Shown here: one piece after another, positions 63,656 to 64,000 of the stretch | How positions within the stretch are numbered: position 1 is the stretch's first letter | How the letters are laid out: each line of letters opens with the position of its first letter | Source of the DNA: Ustulina deusta | Lineage: Eukaryota; Ascomycota; Sordariomycetes; Xylariales; Xylariaceae | Direction of reading: 5' to 3' | Assembly: GCA_023159155.1 (NCBI GenBank) | Contig: JAJNNX010000037.1 | Span: 434,001-498,000 of the forward strand | DNA: 64,000 nucleotides | Notes under the pieces: model-generated | Told to the model about the DNA's origin: nothing | Databases searched by the model: none | What the model saw: only the letters and a program-made list of their open reading frames with translations | Position numbers and translations under genes: made by a program

Positions 63656-64000
63656 GTAATTAAAGTTATTATTATTATTGTTTAGTTTTAAAAAATTTGA
63701 AAATTTTTTATTTAATACCTTGTATGTTTTAGGCTTTCTTTTATAGCTAGGTTATAATAAAAAAAATATTAAAGTTATAAAGTTAAACGTAGCTATATTT
63801 GCTATAGACTTAATGTTTAGTATAAACTATATAAGTTTTATTTTTAAAATTAATATTAAGTTTTATATAGCAAGTATTTTTATTAAATTATTAAGCTTTT
63901 TATTTATTATATATAATATATTTATAAATTTTTAATAAAACGTTTTAATATTTTTATATATTAATAAAATATTAAAGTTAGTTTTTTAAAAATATTTAAT

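Larger units (their letters stand above)
10450..64000. other. RIP-eroded, gene-free A+T-rich block
   Basis: More than 53 kb of sequence dominated by A and T, with TpA very common and CpA/TpG scarce by eye. Repeat copies differ almost entirely by C/T and G/A. No host gene is visible. The longest open frames on either strand are below about 85 codons and consist of Ile/Lys/Asn/Tyr. This is what RIP produces in Pezizomycotina. Almost all of it can be assigned to the LTR elements listed below. Confidence 0.85.
57152..64000 (-). mobile_element. L2: second L element, truncated by the window end
   Basis: The LTR at 57152-57354 is followed by sequence parallel to L1, reaching the equivalent of about position 34710. 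Shared landmarks are the minus-strand 65-codon frame (61008-60811), the 24-bp array (62619-62706) and the (TAT)n tract. It has small deletions relative to L1. The right LTR and TSD are outside the window. Confidence 0.85.

Noticed and set aside
10000..64000. Mitochondrial DNA or a mitochondrial insertion as the source of the A+T block
   Set aside because: No mitochondrial genes, rRNA or tRNAs are visible, whereas paired LTRs with TSDs and transition-only divergence explain the sequence.

Overview
This window looks like nuclear DNA of a filamentous ascomycete (Pezizomycotina, perhaps Sordariomycetes). The evidence is 53-55 bp spliceosomal introns with GTAAGT/GTAAGC donors, pyrimidine-rich upstream regions, three recognisable fungal housekeeping genes, and a sharp switch from a normal gene-bearing segment to a very A+T-rich segment full of transition-eroded retrotransposons, the usual mark of repeat-induced point mutation (RIP).

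Gene segment (about 1-9,950). A minus-strand three-exon gene (1022-5782) encodes a 1,550-residue ankyrin-repeat protein resembling the Hos4-type subunit of the Set3 histone-deacetylase complex. About 1.9 kb of divergent promoter DNA, carrying TAGGTACCTA palindromes and a pyrimidine tract, separates it from a plus-strand single-exon AlkB-homologue-6-like 2-oxoglutarate/Fe(II) dioxygenase gene (7661-8419). That gene ends 25 bp from the stop of a convergent minus-strand two-exon gene for a polyprenol-reductase-like (DFG10/SRD5A3) enzyme (8445-9520). The three genes have unrelated jobs (chromatin, repair or demethylation, dolichol synthesis) and show no sign of being a cluster.

A+T-rich segment (about 10,000-64,000). 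I see no intact host gene. The segment resolves into nested LTR retrotransposons, and many junctions can be fixed by 5-bp target-site duplications (TSDs). Family E (Ty3/Gypsy-like, LTRs about 230 bp) forms a three-level nest: E0 (-, 11151-26063, TSD ATAAT) contains E2 (+, 13024-23766, TSD GTTTT), which contains E1 (+, 15102-20846, TSD ATTAT). Next is a 7.9-kb element L1 (27783-35644, TSD AAAAT, 203-bp LTRs, probably Ty1/Copia-like on the minus strand). A further E copy (E5, from 35901) is split by a different Gypsy element, G1 (37594-44329, TSD AAAAC). Element F (44884-48909) has about 263-bp direct terminal repeats and a run of 36 A. Then come E4 (-, to 51881) and E3 (-, from 52390). E3 is cut at 57152 by a second L copy (L2) that runs off the window.

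Two short insertions with normal base composition stand out against the eroded background. One is a solo LTR at 49656-49908 (TGTTG...CAACA, TSD ATAAT); the other is a 267-bp insertion at 53571-53837 (TSD ATTAC). Both must postdate, or have escaped, the RIP that ruined their surroundings. The block is best explained as an AT-isochore or possibly part of a regional centromere. I found no convincing previously undescribed gene system. The most useful results are the reconstructed insertion order, the unmutated insertions, a tRNA-like relic next to the G1 polypurine tract, and an upstream ORF in the leader of the ankyrin gene.
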